Shown piece after piece: positions 47,106 through 57,609 of a stretch of 64,000 nucleotides of DNA. Below the pieces are notes generated by a model. That model worked only from the letters and a program-made list of their open reading frames with translations. It was not told where the DNA came from and made no database searches. Positions within the stretch are counted from its first letter, which is position 1; each line of letters opens with the position of its first letter. The translations under genes and the position numbers were made by a program. Source of the DNA: Hyaloscypha bicolor E (lineage: Eukaryota; Ascomycota; Leotiomycetes; Helotiales; Hyaloscyphaceae); the NCBI RefSeq assembly GCF_002865645.1, contig NW_020194619.1, forward strand, positions 62,001 to 126,000, written 5' to 3'.

Positions 47106-47878
47106 GTTGAGAAAGACAATAAGGAGCTATTCATTGGTCAACACAGTTCAGTATTTGCAAGTAACAGGAACCTGAATTACGAGATAAACGTGATGAGGAG
47201 AGTTGGAAAGAGGTGCGATGCGGTGCATATAACTATTGACGTTGAAGTTATGGTCCTGCCCCCTCCCAACCCCACCTTTGATTGACGAATCGTTTAATAC
47301 CTTCTCCACACCCCTGAATTATCCTGCGAAGTACTTTGGACCAACATGCGGGCAGGCAGTCATAGAAAGTGGAAATGTGGAATACAATATGCGAGGTCTT
47401 TTGGCCTCCGATTTAGGAATCGATTTGAAAATACACCAAACTTCCAGCTACTCTAAGTCCTCGAGGCATTTTGAGGGAATCCAAATATTCCAAATACTGA
47501 TCGGCGATGCAGAAGTAACTTGAGAAGTGCCGAGCTTCCAAATGTCCACTGTTTAGGTTGGCCTTCGATGAGCCTGAGCAAGTGCCATATCACACAGGCT
47601 GAGCAAGAGCATATTTGGTCAGAACTTCATTGAAAGACAACGGATAAAAAGTAAAACATGCACGAACTCGATTGAACAGGCGGACAAATGGCTCATTGCT
47701 TGGCTGTACCCTTGATCAGAAGCTCTTTTCACACCCAGCGAAGGCCAAAGACTTTCATGAGATCCCATCTACCACACAGTACACTAATCTCTCAATAGCG
47801 GTCTAACATCCCAACTTCCGATTGCCTTCCACCACCGCAGTGTCTCTCTTCCCATATCCGTTCATCTCGTGCCATCAC
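47106..47878. other. Intergenic, no gene seen
   Basis: Promoter side of the cyclase-family gene and 3' side of the 100-aa orphan. Confidence 0.5.
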
Positions 47879-48181
47879 TCAATCTGCCTGAAGTCGTTCT
47901 CCGCGAAATATCGCCCTTTCAAACCGTCTCGATCCGGCTCGCCTTGCCGACGTTGATGATAATGCTCCTCCTTGGGAGATCAGCTTTTCAACCTGTACTC
48001 CATCAAGAGACTCACTGATTGTAGTTCTTTTCTTGCATTCAGAGTCCACTCTCCCAGCCACAGCCGCCGCTTCAACCGACCCTCGACTCAACGCTCTCCT
48101 CCTCTCCACAGCATCTGATCTCCCTCTATACGCAGCACCGATCCACTCTGCACCATGTAATTCATAGTCGAAAAGTGTCAT
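47879..48181 (-). CDS. Orphan 100-aa protein
   Basis: Single-exon frame from a real ATG (MTLFDYELHGAEWIGAAYRG), charged, Ala/Arg-rich, ending RRFERAIFRGERLQAD. Support is the good ATG context, a TATA-like tttaaatat 75-85 bases upstream on the same strand, and a tandem repeat just beyond it. I recognise no family; composition alone would not prove coding. It could be a lineage-specific gene. Confidence 0.4.
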   Translation of the reverse strand: MTLFDYELHGAEWIGAAYRGRSDAVERRRALSRGSVEAAAVAGRVDSECKKRTTISESLDGVQVEKLISQGGALSSTSARRAGSRRFERAIFRGERLQAD

Positions 48182-48277
48182 CGAGATTGTTTAGGACTGG
48201 GAGTCTGGAAGCAACTAACAGCAAGCTGTTCACAGAGATGCTAAGCTCTGCTCGGATATTTAAAGACGATGCGTCTT

Positions 48278-48345
48278 GGGTGAATTTTAATGTCCGTAGA
48301 CAGTGTGAATTTTAACGTCCTTAAACAGTGTGAATTTTAAAGACA
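48278..48345 (-). repeat. 25-base tandem repeat upstream of the orphan gene
   Basis: Two full copies (48278-48302 and 48303-48327) and one partial copy sharing gtgaattttaa, with a 25-base period. On the minus strand the element reads ttaaaattcacac. It sits about 97-165 bases upstream of the ATG at 48181, beyond a TATA-like element, so it could be a repeated upstream activating site. Confidence 0.7.
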
Positions 48346-48749
48346 GTGGTCCGATGTTCCGCAGAACGTGAGGTTGAAACCCGGAGACTGCAAAACGAAG
48401 GGGGGGGGGCGGAAACCAAGATAAGGTCTTGAAAGGCACTGAGCTACTAGTGCAAGAAAGGGAGGAAGGGAGCACTCGTGGGAAACGAAAGTGGAAGGCA
48501 GGGGCTAGCGAGGCGAGGCCGATTAGTCTCCCACGCGGCCCTGTTGCTCAAGAGACATAAACGTTTCTTCTTATGCTGGAGTTCTTAACATGGATTTCCG
48601 AAGGAATGGGAAACCCAGTTGATACTGAATTTACCTTTGCTCTATGAAAGTGATTTCAGAATCGCCGCAAACTCCAGACACGTTGGCTATGCAGGCATCA
48701 GCAACGCCAGTCCCAAACTCATAACCAGTGTGAAATGCAATATGACAGT
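48346..48749. other. Intergenic, 3' side of UFD2
   Basis: Contains a G10 run at 48401-48411. No gene seen. Confidence 0.5.
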
Positions 48750-51700
48750 CTAACCAGCCGAAGTGTCCATCAAATCATCACCGCGTGCAGCCTTGGCCTT
48801 CTGCATCATCTCTGCTCTCCAAGCAACGATTTTCGCCTTCAATTCCGGATTTTCGATGACATCCTCAATCTTCAATGGCGATCGGTTGAATGGATCGTGA
48901 GGGTCACTGAGTAAATGACTTCGAATAGTGCTTCGGTCGATTATCTGTTTGCTCACGGGTAGTATGACAGGGTCCTTCATCAAGGTTGCCATGATTGGAT
49001 CCAAGTACCTGAAAATGGTCAGCTTTCAATATCTTCTGGGACTATACATTGAAGAAGTCCAAGAACTCTTGGGGTCCAAGGACGTTCGAAACAACCAGGC
49101 TCGATGGCGATGACGAGCAATTATTTGAGTGTCGGTGGAACGACCGAGTGAAAACCATAGAAAAAAAAGCAAAACTTACTCATCAGGAATATCTCCCAAG
49201 TCCTCTTCATTTTGGTCTTCCAGTTCCTTGGCTGTCTTGAAGCGGCCCTTGAGATTTTCCCATGCTGCCATATCTTCAGTGGATCTGAGGCCATGTCGTG
49301 TTAGAATGCGAGATGCTCGCTCAAAATTTTCCGGCTTGTATGATCGCCCGTCACCAGCCACAGCTTCAACAAAACTCTCCGAGACTCCCAGATTGAGATA
49401 GATCTCAATGAATTCACTCAGCAGGGTTTTTGGATCAAATTGATACTTCTTGGGGTCGTCAACCTTCAAATTGAGGGACTTGGGACCCACAAGCGTGTCA
49501 AGAGTATAGTCGACCATGGCAGCAACTCGTTCAACGATTTCGGGCATTGTGAAAGAAGCACTTAGGGTCTTGGTGAAAAGCTTCATCATCGATACCGTTT
49601 CATTTGTTAGTTGCATGTAGGACTGGGCCTGGCCTTCTGCCGTTGCAAGTTCTTCTTCTTTTGCTGTTCTTTGTTCGGCAGTAAGGGAATTCGGCGGCCG
49701 TAATTCAGCTTGAAGGTCATGGATTTTCGGGAACTTCGTCAATGCTTCATCCAAAACATAAGTGGCATCGTTCAGGAGTAGATTAACAAATCTTAGGAAG
49801 AATTCCGTGTTCGTCCTGTGGGGTCAGCATTGTATTTCAGTAGTGACTGGTAGTTTAGAAATAACTCACTTGCTTTCCTGTGTCAAGCGGTCTTGGTAGA
49901 CCGTGTTTGTCCAAATGCACTTGATGACCTGGAATATCTCGTATCTGATGTTGAATTTGTCGTAGAACTGGGTGTGTGCTCCTGTTGATTCGACCTCTTT
50001 GGTGTTTCAGTCAGTAAGATTATGTATCGAATTCAAGGGTTTTCAGAGCCTTACCGATATAGAACTTCATAAGGGCGTGGAGCAAATGGTCATTCGCGAA
50101 TTTTGTCCCAATCAAAGAATCTCCTAAAACACCTTTCGTGCGATGGTAAATAGGCCAAGTTCCGTGAAATAAAAGAGATACAAGCTTGGCCTTCAAATAA
50201 GGATTCTTGATGTATTCAGAGTTGGTCAAGAACGTAATACACAACGCAATAACCTCATCACCGACTGCTGAGATCATGACATCCGGAAGGAACCTATCTT
50301 GAGTTTAGCAATGACGAGTAAAACAGCAATTATCATAGAAATGTACCTAAATATGAAGTTGAAGTTACCAACGATGTCTTCCAGGACGTACTCAGGTAAG
50401 AATCGAAAGGCATCTGGTTGCTGTGCTGGAAGAGGGAGTCTAGGAATATATTAGAACAGCAAGAGGCAATGATACCGTCCAGCTTACTTGATAGTCTTGT
50501 CAGGGGTATAGTCAGATTGGGTAGCAATTCTCAAAAGCCATACGGTTACGACTCTCATGAAATTGAGTGACCTCGCCTGCATCACTTTGTCAAACAAAAC
50601 GCCCTCTACAGCGAATTTGAACGACATTGCTTTTTCAAGAGCATCGCTGACTCTTCTCAATTGTTCCTCGAGCCTCGCCATATTGAATGGAGACTAGACA
50701 ACGTTAGCGCAGTTCTTATGGAAGGCTAGGAGAAACTTACACCTGCAAATTTGGGGCGCTCTGCCTCCAGTTCCTTCGCCTTGTCTGTTAAATACTTGAT
50801 TTCCCTGTCCAGAGACTTGAGCATGCTGTTTGTAGCCTCGCTTCCATAATGGTGTGCAGCAAGCGTCAAGAAGAAAACTTCGGAGATGAAATTTGAGGTT
50901 CCTGAAACCACAGTCTCATAATACTCCGTCGAGGCACTCTCGTCAGCGTTGAGCTTTGTTTCATCCTTAATCTCGACTCGTGGATTGCGCCTCAAATAAT
51001 CAACATCGATACGATTGACCTTTGAGAATGTAGCATCCATGAAAGGTTCACAAAGACCGTCTAAGACCACTGTGACATTCATCAAAAAACCGTCAGAAGA
51101 CAGTTCCTCTGGATTGGGCCGTAGAGCCCGCCGTTTATGGTTCGAGTTCACAATATATGCAAACCAATCAAGAGTTTTGTTCCTTGACTCGGGGCTGCTA
51201 CGCACAAAGTGATTGACAATATCAAGGAGATCTCTCTGGTGGGTCTGTAAAGTAAGTCTCAGCGCTTCTTGAGAGGTATGAACTTTACGTTTGTCCATCG
51301 TCTTCGGTGCAGCAAAATACTCCTTGGTGACTTCTGCTTGTAGTGGGGAGATGCGAAAGAATGGGCCTAGGATAGTGTGCTTCTCAATTCCAGGTGCAGA
51401 GGTTGCCATTTGAAATAATGGGTCCTCTGCGATGGCTGAGACAAACTTCGGAAATTGAGATAAAGCCTTCATTGCCTGTGATACAAATTAGCTTAGCTTG
51501 TTACAGCTGTGGGGTTCACATCAACTAACATGAACGTATGGCTTGTAATTGTCATTCATTGACATCGTCGCGAGTTGCTGGCTCAAGCCAATCACAGCTT
51601 TCCTCAACATTGGCTTAATGGATTCATCCTCCTCAAAACGAGCCTCCATTTCAGCCAGGAAGTCGGGGCTGATGCCCCTCTCCTCTTCTGGCTCTAACAA

Positions 51701-52622
51701 TAAGTAGGGTGTCAAGGTGTCCAATGCTGAGTTGGGTTCACGACTGGAGAGGATTAGCCATATATTTTCGCAATTGTAACGATCACTGACCCAAAGAATT
51801 CTGGCATTTCCACAGCAAACACGCAGTTGCTCATGCAAAGGCGTTTAGCTTCTTTTAAAATGGCATCTTTCCCACTAGCATACCCCCTAATTCCCTTCAA
51901 AGTCCTCATTATCCGCTTCCAACAAGGTATCAGGTAGTCCAAAGCACCTTTGCTATGCGGGATTGCCGAAGCTGCCTCGAGGATAGCAGAATCCAGCCTT
52001 TCTTTGGTTAGCATAATAGGAGATTTCTCATCTTCCAACTCTTGACGTAGATTCGGAAGATATATGAGCTTATGGTTTGAAGAATCGACTGTTTGGTTTG
52101 GGTCTAAGGTGATGCGGAAGATGCTTCCCAACGTTCTGTTCTCATAAGCCTCGAGCAACTCATCAACTGAAGCAGGCGTCTGTTTCTTTGGGGGGTTGGG
52201 TCGCGGGGAAGCCTGCCCGTCTGATTTAGCTCTGGATCGTTTCAACTGTGCTTCTGCGGGTATCTTTCTTACGGTGGGGAGGTCCGCTGCGTCTTGGGTG
52301 CCCGGGCTGACTTTGCTGGAGAGGGCTATGGGGGGAGTTGGCGCTTTGGTGATGTTGATCTTTGGTTTCACCGCAGGCTCAGCGTTTTCAGAGGAGATAG
52401 GTGGAGTTGAAGATGAAGAAATCCCTGTGGATCCTAGGGTCGGCTGTGTGCTTTTTGGAGCTGAAGCCCCGGACAGCTTTTCGAGTCGTCGCCGCCGAAT
52501 CTGCAAGGCATAACGGTTAGGCACGTCGAGTTGAAGAACAAAGGGTTGAATCTAACCTGGTCCATTTTCTCCTTGTCTGGAGCTTCTGGGGGCGCCGGCG
52601 GAGGCTGCTGGTCATTATCCAT
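48750..52622 (-). CDS. UFD2: Ufd2, U-box ubiquitin chain elongation factor (E4)
   Basis: Ten exons: 52622-52557, 52500-51791, 51743-51530, 51475-50741, 50693-50488, 50439-50347, 50293-50055, 49996-49870, 49815-49180 and 49008-48750; 1094 aa in one consistent frame. It starts with a Pro-rich segment and [11 protein letters not shown]. The Ufd2 core includes [82 protein letters not shown] and [20 protein letters not shown]. The C-terminal U-box reads [36 protein letters not shown], then DPFNRSPL. Ufd2 extends short ubiquitin chains on substrates handed over by Cdc48, in the UFD and ERAD pathways. The start is the first ATG ahead of the conserved basic motif. Confidence 0.96.
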
Positions 52623-53226
52623 AACGGCGATGAGTGCGTCAAGCAGATGTTTGGGGACAGGAGCCAAAGGGCATGGAGTGGCAGCCTCGTGTTCTTGACG
52701 TGACGTTGGGGCTGCTTAGCGATAAGATTAGGGTTTGCTAATCGTAGGCCGCAGGGGGTGTTGAAGGAAGCTCTTGGAAGCTTCTCTCGGACATGAATCT
52801 CTGGAAGCGCAGTGAAAGTATTGGCATTTAACTAAATTCTGTGGTGGCGATCGATGGAAATATCAATGTCCGGATCATGCAGGGGACATTGGCAGGTGAA
52901 TCTTTCCGTACTTACTGGAGTGCTCTCCAACTAACGAATTAAGCCATGTGCTCTTACCTACAGATGAAAGGTTCACAAGTACTGGTTCAGACCAAGTTCA
53001 CCAAGAGAAGCGCAGACCGAGTCGCTGTTTTCGAGTCTAAATCTGTACATTCAAAAGGAAGGCCACGGGTTCATTGGTATCGATAGGACGATTTGTCTAT
53101 TATGGCACAATGCAACCTTGGAAACCCAGGTCATCCACTAACTCGCCCCAGAATGCTGCAGTCCCAAACGCCATGCTTACCATAGACAGGCCTCAAAATG
53201 TACAACGAAAATATGGTCAAGCTCCT
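52623..53226. other. UFD2 promoter and 3' region of the DnaJ gene
   Basis: No coding signal. Confidence 0.5.
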
Positions 53227-54383
53227 TCAATAGTTATTTCTAGCAACCCCCATGCTGTCGAGTCTCCTGCAGCTCTTCATTTCCATGTTTCTGGCCCGTT
53301 GCATCTTCTCCGGGTCTTGGAAAAACCACCCTTGTGCTTCATTATATAACTGCTGCTTTGCAACTTCCTCTTGATGACATTCTTCACCCAGGCGCTGCAC
53401 GAAGTTGATTTCTGCCCTTTGGTCGAGTTTTGCAAATTGCGAAGCCGACCAACTCTCTACTTCAGTAGGGTTGATATAGTAGTCAACTTTCAATCGCGAG
53501 GTATGCCGGTGAAGGGTATGCGGTGGAACAGCACGGTCGAATCGCATCGAGGGACCAGTTGCTGCAGATCCAGATCCAGAGAAGAGCGATGAGATTATGG
53601 GCAATATCAAGATGAACAGCAGGGGTAATAACCCCATGAGCCTTGTCTGCAGAGAGGCCGGAGGTTCTGGGGGCGCGTTTGGATCTCGTGGCCTTCTTCG
53701 AGGTCTTGCTCCACCAAACTGGTGCACTCTGATGCCAGGCCCCCCTCCCAGATTGAAGACAAATTGCGGGCCGGCGTCGAACACTCCACCACCTGCGCAT
53801 TGCATTAGTTTCTCTTCCAACTTCACGGGATTCCGTTAGACGGTCACTTACCACCGAAGGGGCCAAATCCGCCGCCACCTCCACCAAAGAATCTATTGAA
53901 CATTTCTTCAGGACTTATTTCCTCCTCAAACATCGAACCTCCCCCTCCAGCTCTCGAGCTGGGCGTTCGTCCCCCAAATCCAGAGAATGGACTCTGTTGC
54001 GGCGCCCCACCGCCAAATCGACTATCAGGATCACCTCCATACTTGTCAAACTTCGCCCGCTTTTCCGCATCACCCAGAATTCCGAAAGCCCTGCTCACCA
54101 TCTTAAAAGCCTCGTCTGCGTGCTCGTGGCCATTCTTATCGGGATGGGTGAGCAGACTTAATTTCCTGTATGCCTTCTTTATCTCCGTATCTGTGACAGT
54201 CGTCTTCACTTCCTCCAGTCCCAGGATGTCGTAAAACGCGGTCGGCGGACACCTCCGGACCCTTAAAACCGCACTCTTTTGCTCAACCGTGTATTTCCTA
54301 TCCTGATTTCCCTGATTGTGATCCCGCGATTTGGCGGTGCCATTGGGCTTCGCATCCGCACCAGATGCGGTTGCTGAGGGCAT
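53227..54383 (-). CDS. ER-membrane DnaJ protein, Hlj1/DNAJB12-like
   Basis: Exons 54383-53852 and 53792-53227; 365 aa. The J-domain (FYDILGLEEVKTTVTDTEIK, then KAYRKLSLLTHPDKN with the HPD triad, then AFGILGDAEKRAKFDKYGGD) begins near residue 50 after a polar leader. A Gly/Phe-rich linker follows (SPFSGFGGRTP, EEMFNRFFGGGGGGFGPFGG). A single transmembrane helix (LMGLLPLLFILILPIISSLF) comes next, and then the DUF1977-type C-terminal domain (VDYYINPTEVESWS, WFFQDPEKMQRARNMEMKSC). This is the architecture of Hlj1 and DNAJB12/14, with the J-domain in the cytosol and a tail in the ER membrane, recruiting Hsp70 for ERAD. The intron lies inside the glycine tract. Confidence 0.92.
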
Positions 54384-54778
54384 TGCGCCGCAGGGTGGTT
54401 GTTGTAAATCGAGATCAGTGAGGCTGCCAAGTCAAGAGGATAGTCTGGGTTAGCTGAGTGTTTGTCGAGGCCGGAGGGGTTTGAGTGGGGATGAGGACCG
54501 TAATGTGACGTCTTCTGGCCACGGTGCATGTGGATGGCCTCTCAAGGTTGCTGTTTATGTGCGAGGCCTTTAGTCCGCGTTGGTGATCCTGCACCTTCCG
54601 AACATTAGGTAAGCGGCTATTTCCCTTTGGCATTGCACGTGATGGGAGATCCTCAACCTCCATCGATGACGAATTTGAATTGAAAGGGGATTTGGACAAG
54701 CCAATTCTCCTCCAGAACATAGTGCACTTGTACGCATCTACGCAGAGCATCAAGAACCACCAGCACTGTTGTCACATC
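54384..54778. promoter_or_regulatory. Divergent promoter, DnaJ gene / AIM19-like gene
   Basis: 395 bases between divergent starts; no motif stands out. Confidence 0.45.
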
Positions 54779-55293
54779 ATGCCGTCCGAAGACCAAGCAG
54801 TCCAAGATGCCAAAAAGACAGCCATTTCATATGCAACAGATTGGGGCAGTAAGTTGACCCCTGTTTCTTATATTTCATACCCCCATCTCCTTCATATACC
54901 TTTCCACATCTGTAAACTTTTATTGACTTAGCAGGCTCCCCCCTGCCTCCAATGTTTCTTGCTACCCTCATAACAGCGCTCCATGCGAGGCCCTTTCGAC
55001 CGCTCCCCATGATCTTTCCACCCGTGCTTCTCTTCAGCACCTATCTGAACCTCTCCGATTTCACCGTGGACTCTGCAGGGCTTACCGCTGCCTGGTCTGG
55101 GTTGTATTTGTTGCTTGCGCGGAGGAGGAAGGTCGCTGGGGCGAATTTTGGGTCGCACATAGGAAACAAATTTGGGGCGAGAGGGTTGACTAGGGGTGCT
55201 GCTATGATGCTTGCTGGTGCCAATGTCGCTGGTGGTGGAATTACTTACGCATTTGGGCGGAGAAAGAATGACGAGGGAGAGAATAGCATTTGA
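54779..55293 (+). CDS. Aim19-like mitochondrial membrane protein
   Basis: Exons 54779-54848 and 54935-55293; 142 aa. After a polar N-terminus come hydrophobic segments (MFLATLITALHARPF, PMIFPPVLLFSTYLNLSDF), then TAAWSGLYLLLARRRKV and MMLAGANVAGGGITYAFG. The D-F-A-WS-LYL pattern and the length resemble yeast Aim19, a small protein affecting mitochondrial inheritance. The assignment is from remembered family pattern and is moderate. The acceptor used is the second of two AGs (ttagcag), which is the one keeping the frame. Confidence 0.6.
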
Positions 55294-55519
55294 AATTTTT
55301 TCCTGGAATGTAACAGTGGCGGAATTGTACGATAGCTCAGAAGAGAGCAATTGTATGATATTCGACCACAAGGTCACGAAATCTAGAGACCAATAGCCTG
55401 CGAGGCAGGAATGCCTGTTCGATTTGTCGCTGCAATATTCATGCCAGGTTTTGAAGAATTCCATCCAAACTCCAAAGCCATCTCTATTGCCTCCATTTCC
55501 ATAAATCCCGGCACTTTTC

Positions 55520-56711
55520 TCACCAGAACAACGCCGTGGCCAGCAAGATCATTATAACCATAACCGTAAACATGACCATTTGCGCCATTCTAGGCCCTTG
55601 AAGCACTGTATCGTCTGATCTGTGGGTATTGTCGGCGAAGAGACCTCGCAAGGTCGATGCTTGATACTCCTTGATGTATTCAACATCGCAATCTCGAACT
55701 TTGGGTTCCGCGTAGCCTCTGTACTCCTCCAGGGCTGACTCGAGATTCCAACCTGTGACGTGTCGCAATACAGCTACAGCACAGCCGGTCCGATGCTATA
55801 TACTATAAGCTACAAACAAGTGGCATTGAGGTGCAAGACACATACCTTTCCATGGTTACAATGTATCAACAAGGGATAATTAGAATCGTCCAGAACGACC
55901 TTCATGATAGAATGCATAATGGCCTCGGGGATCTTGACCTTTTTCGTTCCTTGCATGTCAATGACACAGTCTAATACACAAATTTCTAATTAGTATAGTA
56001 CATAATGGGGTTTATAGGAAATAGTATTTTTAGAGAAGGAGGATTTACGGCGAATATCATTGCGTTGCATGAACGATGCAAAATGGTCCGGGAAAGGATC
56101 ATTCTTTACAAGGGAGCTACATGGGATCAGCACATTCCATATGAGGTTCCTGAAGCGGTTGGAGGCCACTCACAGAATGGTCTTCAAGCCGAGAGTGTCG
56201 AGGTATCCATAGTCTTCATTGGTTGGGTACGAAGAGCGGTACAGCGACCCAGGAAGAACAACGCCAAAGTTGACAGGTCGGGAGTCGGTCTTCGCTTTGG
56301 TTGACGCGTTGGCGGCTTGAAGGCTCTTTATGACTGTATGACTATCAACAGAGTTTCCCACGCGGAAGGGGTGAGAGATGGATTCATTAAAGATCGAGCA
56401 TGAAAGCTCTCAATCTAAGCGCAACTGCACCAGGAGAACGTACCTTGCTTTGCTATGCCCTCCGAGGTGGTCGGAAATATTGGACACAAGACTTTCCCAA
56501 GATCAACCACTGGCATTCGTAGAACTTGGATGCTCCTTGACGAAGTCACAACTTCTCGTTGTGGTCTCTCTCTTTCTTTCTCATCACAAGGAGGGTACCT
56601 CGACTCGTATCCCAGCTGCCCCGCAATTCCCGCCTCCATAAGTTGTTGCTCTTCGACAAAGAGCCTCGTTGACCTCCTCGAAACCGTGACAGTGTTCGTC
56701 TTCTCCGACAT
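55520..56711 (-). CDS. Siw14-like atypical dual-specificity phosphatase with C-terminal membrane anchor
   Basis: Exons 56711-56444, 56333-56174, 56116-56049, 55970-55846 and 55795-55520; 298 aa. The PFA-DSP core reads RPVNFGVVLPGSLYRSSYPT, YGYLDTLGLKTILSLV, RHCVIDMQGTKKVKIPEAIM, the active site LLIHCNHGKHRTGCAVAVLR (HCxxGxxR, split by an intron) and LEEYRGYAEPKVRDCDVEYI. Family members such as yeast Siw14 cleave inositol pyrophosphates. The last residues, MAQMVMFTVMVIMILLATAL then FW, form a hydrophobic helix after a polar linker, a likely tail anchor. Residues 1-90 are not conserved, and the start could be another ATG. Confidence 0.87.
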
Positions 56712-57609
56712 CTCGGTAGTCCCTTTTCCTTTGAATCTCCAAGTCTGGCCCCCTACTTCGACCCAACGGCCACCCTGGAGATGATTGCGACCGTTGAAAT
56801 TGGCTTTCTCAAGGGACGGATCCTTCAAGTTGACTCTTTGTCCAAGCCTTAAAGAAGGCCGCGACAAATGCGTTGGCTTCCGTTGCTCTGCGTAGAAGTC
56901 ATGGTGGCGATGTCTTCTTTTCTTGATTCAGGAGTCAATCCTCTTGCAAGATATGGGAGGGAGAAGAATGATAAATCTCACGCAGGCGCAAGTGTCTTTA
57001 TAATTCGAATCTGAACTGGCTGTGTGGCTTCATTTTCGGTCCCAAACACGGGAACGATGGAACTTTCGGGGCCACGGACGTGGATCGCGCCCTAGCGTGC
57101 AAACTAAGCTTTAACACCATTTCCTCACCTTGCTTCAAATGTCGGAGAATCAAACTGATTTATGTGCACTCATCGGTGCGGAAATCTGGCTGGTGAGGAC
57201 AACGTGTTGTCGTTGTTGCAGTGGCGAAATATTTGCCTTGATCTCAATGACAGCCGAGCTCTACAGTAGGTTGTCTGGTCAAACGGGGCACAAGCTTTTA
57301 TTGAAGTTTGAAATTCTTGCACACTTTAAGGTTTGATAGTCAAGAAGCCGACTCTCCTTGACAATCCAAATTGCTTATGTCTCCGGTCATTGTACAATGC
57401 TACATGCATTCATGCCCATAACCCTTACCACAATAAGAAGTACCACATTTGTTACTGTAAATGCTATCAAGTAGTAGACTTTTGTGTTTCAATTCTCATC
57501 AATGTCCATAATCCTTGTGGGCCAGGTTCTTTTGTTTTATGTACCACCTTGAGCGTGTTGTTTCGTCAAGCCTGGCTCATCCTCTTGTGCTGACCACTCA
57601 TGTCACAAT
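56712..57609. other. Intergenic 0.9 kb, Siw14-like promoter / IMA1 3' side
   Basis: Short open frames only (for example 57130-57336); no family resemblance. Confidence 0.5.
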
